NCBI GenBank assembly: GCA_028823855.1
Contig: JAPPFL010000013.1
Location: 1-57,038 of the forward strand
Length of the DNA stretch: 57,038 nt
Direction: 5' to 3'
Source: Albidovulum sp.
Lineage (GTDB): Bacteria > Pseudomonadota > Alphaproteobacteria > Rhodobacterales > Rhodobacteraceae
The position numbers and the translations under genes were made by a program. How positions within the stretch are numbered: position 1 is the first letter of the stretch; each line of letters opens with the position of its first letter. Shown here piece after piece: positions 53,929-57,038 of this stretch. The notes beneath the pieces were generated by a model, which worked only from the letters and a program-made list of their open reading frames with translations, was not told the DNA's origin and did not search any database.

Positions 53929-54723
53929 GTGAAAGATGTTCAAATTGAGAGTGTCTCCAAGGTTTTTGGTGCTGATGGAGACAATGTCTTCACGGCACTC
54001 AAGGACGTCAGCTTGGCTATAGATGGCGGCGAATTCCTTTCGCTTCTCGGCCCCTCTGGTTGCGGCAAATCAACTCTGCTTCGGTGCATCGCCGGATTGG
54101 AGAAGCCCACGCAAGGCATGGTCACCATCGGGGGAGGTGCAGGAAAACCCGGCTTTGACACAATCGGCCTTGTATTTCAAAGCTCCAACCTGCTTCCCTG
54201 GCTTAGCGTCCTTGATAACGTTCTTTATCCAGTCCGGGTGAAATCCAGATCGCTGGTTAGACAGTACCGCGACCGAGCGATGGAACTGATCGATCAGGTT
54301 GGTCTGACTCATGTCGCCAATCAGCTTCCCGATAGCCTGTCTGGTGGAATGCAGCAACGGGCAGGAATTGCGCGTGGTCTGGTTATGGACCCGGATATCC
54401 TCTTGATGGATGAGCCCTTTAGCGCGCTGGACGCGATGACGCGGGAGGAGCTTCAGTTTGAACTTGTCCGGCTGCATCATGAAACCGGAAAAACCTTCGT
54501 CTTCGTCACCCACTCAATCCCCGAGGCCATTTTCTTGTCTTCGAAGATCGCGGTCATGGAGTCCTTTCCCGGCAGAATATCTCAGATTCTGGATGTTGAA
54601 TTCCCTCATCCGCGGGGTTTGGAGATTTTGAATTCCGATCGAGCGATAGAAATTGACGGCGCAATTCGAGCTTCGATCTACAGCAGATCCTCCCAGCACA
54701 ATAGCTCTTCGAAGGACATTTAG
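53929..54723 (+). CDS. Nitrate/taurine/pyrimidine-type ABC transporter, ATP-binding protein
   Basis: ATPase of 264 residues: Walker [10 protein letters not shown], signature LSGGMQQR, Walker B ILLMDEPFSALDAMTREEL, switch FVTHSIPEAIFLSSKI; the last motif is characteristic of the SsuB/TauB/ThiZ group. A GTG at 53929 (VKDVQIESVSKVFG) is the chosen start; the frame is open upstream through the stem-loop but without homology. It drives the permease encoded 2 bases downstream. Confidence 0.94.
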   Translation: MKDVQIESVSKVFGADGDNVFTALKDVSLAIDGGEFLSLLGPSGCGKSTLLRCIAGLEKPTQGMVTIGGGAGKPGFDTIGLVFQSSNLLPWLSVLDNVLYPVRVKSRSLVRQYRDRAMELIDQVGLTHVANQLPDSLSGGMQQRAGIARGLVMDPDILLMDEPFSALDAMTREELQFELVRLHHETGKTFVFVTHSIPEAIFLSSKIAVMESFPGRISQILDVEFPHPRGLEILNSDRAIEIDGAIRASIYSRSSQHNSSSKDI

Positions 54724-54725
54724 AT

Positions 54726-55481
54726 ATGCGACCGATAGTCTTGCCTGTGCTAAGCTTGGCCGCCCTGCTCCTGATTTGGGAGTCTTTGGTCTGGCTCTTC
54801 GAAGTGCCGTCCTATCTTCTACCGGCCCCCAGTTCCGTTTGGGCCTCTGGTCTACAGATCCTAAGTGCGGTCCCAGTGCATGTCTGGGCGACACTCTACA
54901 CGGTTCTCGCGGGCTTTTTGGTGTCGGTAATCATTGCTATTCCGCTTGGTGTTCTCATCTCGCTGAACCGCGTGGCATCTGAAGCGATCTATCCATTGCT
55001 TGTCTTTGCCAACGCAATTCCCGTTATTGCTATCGCGCCCATAATCGTTGTCATGCTTGGCACAGGGATTGAATCCCGTCTCGTTATCAACTTCCTAGTT
55101 TGCTTCTTTCCAATCATGGTGGCAACGGCAACAGGAATCCTCGATACGCCAAAGGCATATCTAGACCTGAGCAGATCGACTGGCGCCGGGTTCATGACGA
55201 GCCTAGTGACAATCCGGATGCCACACGCGGTTCCCTTTATTTTCAGTGGACTCAAGATAGGAATCACTCTTTCGGTCATCGGCGCAGTTGTTGGAGAATT
55301 CATCACATCGAATAGAGGTCTTGGCTACTTGATCGTTTCTTCCACGACCAACTTTGATTTGGCGCGAGCAATGTTCGCTGTTGTCGTCCTGGCGATAATG
55401 AGTGTCGTCCTTTTTCAGGGTGTCCAAATTATACAAAAGTTCTGGTTCCCATGGTCGATCAAAGCCCAAGATATGAAATGA
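54726..55481 (+). CDS. Nitrate/taurine/pyrimidine-type ABC transporter, permease
   Basis: Inner-membrane subunit of 251 residues with about six spans, as in SsuC/TauC. After a first span (LPVLSLAALLLIWESLVWLF) come GFLVSVIIAIPLGVLISLNR, the coupling region LDLSRSTGAGFMTSLVTIRM followed by PHAVPFIFSGLKIGITLSVI, and GAVVGEFITSNRGLGYLIVS, the family signature. ATG at 54726 follows the ATPase stop by 2 bases. Last gene of the operon. Confidence 0.94.
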   Translation: MRPIVLPVLSLAALLLIWESLVWLFEVPSYLLPAPSSVWASGLQILSAVPVHVWATLYTVLAGFLVSVIIAIPLGVLISLNRVASEAIYPLLVFANAIPVIAIAPIIVVMLGTGIESRLVINFLVCFFPIMVATATGILDTPKAYLDLSRSTGAGFMTSLVTIRMPHAVPFIFSGLKIGITLSVIGAVVGEFITSNRGLGYLIVSSTTNFDLARAMFAVVVLAIMSVVLFQGVQIIQKFWFPWSIKAQDMK

Positions 55482-55556
55482 GAGCCGCTAGTACCCCAAC
55501 ACAATTGAAATGACTGATGCGGCCATGGTCCCGACCAGACGCATTGCTGACGGATG

Positions 55557-56022
55557 GAACATCGCTATTCTACGCCGTTGTTCCAGTCCAGGTCGTCAAG
55601 CGTCATCGAGACGGCTTCGCCGGCGCGCAGGCCCAGCCGCGAAAGCGGTAGCAAGATGGCGTGGTCCCGTCGCCCGGCGGCGGTCGTCCGGTCGCAGCCG
55701 CCGACGAGCGCCTCGACCTCGGCAGTTCCGGCTGGCGCCGTTTCATCGCCGGGAGGATGCCGTCGGCGAGATCGGCCGGAATCTCGCCTTCCTGATGCAG
55801 ATGGCGCAGGAAGCTGCGCGGCGCCGCGGCGGACATCTTGAAAGTGCGCCAGCAGACGTTCCCGCCGTAGCGAAGGATGAACCCGTGGCAGTCCCCGGCC
55901 GTCAGGCTCTCAAGGTCCGCCGTCCGCGTCTCGAAGCGGTCGGCGAGAAAGGCGCGAACAATCGACAGGTAACCCTTGACTGTTGTCGCGCTCAGGCCGC
56001 GTTCGTTGACAAGGAACCGCAT
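55557..56022 (-). pseudogene. tyrosine recombinase/integrase remnant
   Basis: N-terminal SAM-like domain and beginning of the catalytic domain of a phage-integrase-type recombinase: FLVNERGLSATTVKGYLSIV, RAFLADRFETRTADLESLTA, then GDCHGFILRYGG and APRSFLRHLHQEGEIPADLA. Near 55735 the frame shifts and continues VEALVGGCDRTTAAGRRDHA followed by ILLPLSRLGLRAGEAVSMTL and DDLDW, containing the first catalytic Arg (LGLRAGE). A stop follows immediately; the later catalytic residues (HxxR and Tyr) are missing. The gene must have been cut when the adjacent sequence was rearranged. Confidence 0.72.
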
Positions 56023-56132
56023 TGCCAGCCCGGGAGGCCGACCGGATTATCCCGGATACTCAACTCGCAGGTCGTGCAGAACCTGTTGAGTTCCAGAAGT
56101 TCCATTCAAAGACCAGGAAGAATGCGGAATAG

Positions 56133-56504
56133 TTAACAATCTCTTTCAGCTTGCTTCAGTTCCGTGATCTCGGCAAGGACTCCCCTGAATCGCGCGGCCG
56201 CCGTTTCCGCGGGCCAGGCGATCGCCTCTCTCGCATCCAGCAGCTTGGCCTCAAGCGGGTCCTTCGCTGTCGGCGCTTCCCTCCACACCTCCTCCGCCCT
56301 TTTCCGGCAGGCATCGGCAATGCCCTCTCGCGGCTCTGTTCCGAAAGTCGCGGTCTCGGAAGCGGCGGCCGTCTGGTCGACGGCATGCAAGGTCCTTCGG
56401 TCCGCCCGGCTGATCCAGCCCGGGTCCCAGCCCGCCTCAGAGGCTGCGGAGGATTCGACAGCGCGGTCCAGATCCTTAGACGGAACTTCAGGGGAATAAT
56501 TCAA
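56133..56504 (-). CDS. hypothetical protein
   Basis: Open frame of 123 residues, rich in Ala and Glu and predicted largely helical, with a C-terminal block LLDAREAIAWPAETAAARFR followed by GVLAEITELKQAE. This loosely resembles short helical proteins carried on alphaproteobacterial mobile elements. No known domain. It lies between two dead or partial mobile genes and could itself be a remnant. Confidence 0.3.
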   Translation of the reverse strand: MNYSPEVPSKDLDRAVESSAASEAGWDPGWISRADRRTLHAVDQTAAASETATFGTEPREGIADACRKRAEEVWREAPTAKDPLEAKLLDAREAIAWPAETAAARFRGVLAEITELKQAERDC

Positions 56505-56562
56505 AGATTTTCCTTGCCTGGCAACGGTTCGGGCGACTTTCGAACGGGATTCTGCATGCAGC

Positions 56563-57038
56563 TTATTTCGCGGGGTCGATCTCCAGAAGCCGGAACGCCT
56601 TTTCCTGCAGCGGCGTCGGCTGGGCGAGCACGGTGAACGCGTGCTCGGGGCTTGCCGGCATCGCCGCCTCGTTGCGCGCGGGGGTGCCGAGGTCGGCGAG
56701 CAGCGTGTCGAAGCTGTGCGCGGGGAGCCCGTCGTCCGTCTTCTTGCTCCTGGCCTTGTCCCTGGCGCGGTCCGAGACTTCCGCCTTCTCGATCGGCGTC
56801 GCCCGCTTCGCCCGCGCTCCCTCCGGATCGTCGTCCTCGAACAGCATCGGCGCGAGCTTCCGGCGCATGTGCCATTCGACGTGGCAGGCGAGCATGCACA
56901 TGAACACGTGCGCCCGCACGCGGTTCTCGGAATAGACGTAGACCGGGCGGACCTCCAGGCGGGACGCTTTCATTGTTCGGAAAGCCCGCTCCACCCTGGA
57001 GAGGGCCTTGCAAGCCTCCACCGCCCGGTCCGCCCCGA
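56563..57038 (-). mobile_element. IS1634-family transposase, C-terminal part (runs off the window)
   Basis: The frame is open from 56563 to the window edge, giving the last about 158 residues of an IS1634-type (IS4-superfamily) transposase. It begins GADRAVEACKALSRVERAFR, then TMKASRLEVRPVYVYSENRV and RAHVFMCMLACHVEWHMRRK, the conserved C-terminal DDE region with the final Glu in VERAF. A variable tail ends QEKAFRLLEIDPAK. The upstream part, including the first two catalytic Asp residues, lies outside the window, so whether the element is intact cannot be judged. This part has no stop or frameshift. Confidence 0.85.

Noticed and set aside
1-57038. CRISPR arrays, prophage genes, toxin-antitoxin pairs, secondary-metabolite clusters
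   Set aside because: Looked for repeated spacers, phage structural genes and paired small genes; none seen.

Overview
The window looks like part of a GC-rich alphaproteobacterial chromosome. The clues are the ybjN-type / proC / tRNA-binding-protein trio, an AspRS with alphaproteobacterial features, and an abundance of TRAP (TAXI type), CUT1-type sugar and glycine-betaine-type uptake systems. No rRNA, tRNA, CRISPR array or phage structural gene was recognised. Only about three quarters of the sequence is in convincing genes. Many gaps hold recognisable but broken genes (HAD hydrolase, TAXI binding protein, aldehyde dehydrogenase, gluconolactonase, IS630 transposase, recombinase), so the genome seems to be decaying and full of old mobile-element debris. 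A host-associated or streamlining lifestyle is possible, but that is inference.

Layout. 0.2-4.7 kb: HAD pseudogene, aspS (minus), cfa-type methyltransferase (plus). 4.8-5.6 kb: TAXI and IS630 remnants. 5.6-8.8 kb: proXWV-type betaine/proline uptake operon (minus). 9.6-20.6 kb: an acid-sugar locus with a DeoR regulator diverging from a DUF1537 kinase, PdxA2, an Ldh2-type dehydrogenase, an aldehyde dehydrogenase remnant, a TAXI binding protein with fused TRAP permease, a TPR/2OG-oxygenase protein and a beta-hydroxyacid dehydrogenase. 21.4-28.8 kb (minus): a LacI-controlled operon for an alpha-glycosyl-glycerate-like solute (binding protein, two unusual permeases, GH63 hydrolase, ATPase). 29.4-40.4 kb: a second, tightly overlapped sugar-type operon (binding protein, two permeases, iron-dependent dehydrogenase, RidA, ATPase, SelA-fold PLP enzyme, SDR) divergent from its GntR regulator, with a gluconolactonase remnant and a paralogous dehydrogenase further along. 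41.2-46.6 kb: housekeeping (carB, tRNA-binding protein, proC, YbjN). 46.6-57 kb: a sparse accessory end with a beta-propeller protein, a methyltransferase, an adenine-deaminase-like gene with its own NMT1-type ABC transporter, and remnants of three recombination/transposition genes.

How the parts work together. Five of the six transport or catabolic blocks are uptake systems next to their enzymes. The acid-sugar block should phosphorylate a four-carbon acid sugar and convert it oxidatively to dihydroxyacetone phosphate. The GH63 block should import and hydrolyse glucosyl- or mannosylglycerate. The 31.8-39.5 kb block combines ammonia-lyase-fold, RidA and dehydrogenase functions and may degrade an aminated sugar or polyol; I know of no described pathway with this set, and it is the best candidate for something new. 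In all five transporter operons the binding-protein gene is followed by an intergenic stem-loop, probably to raise binding-protein expression over the membrane components.
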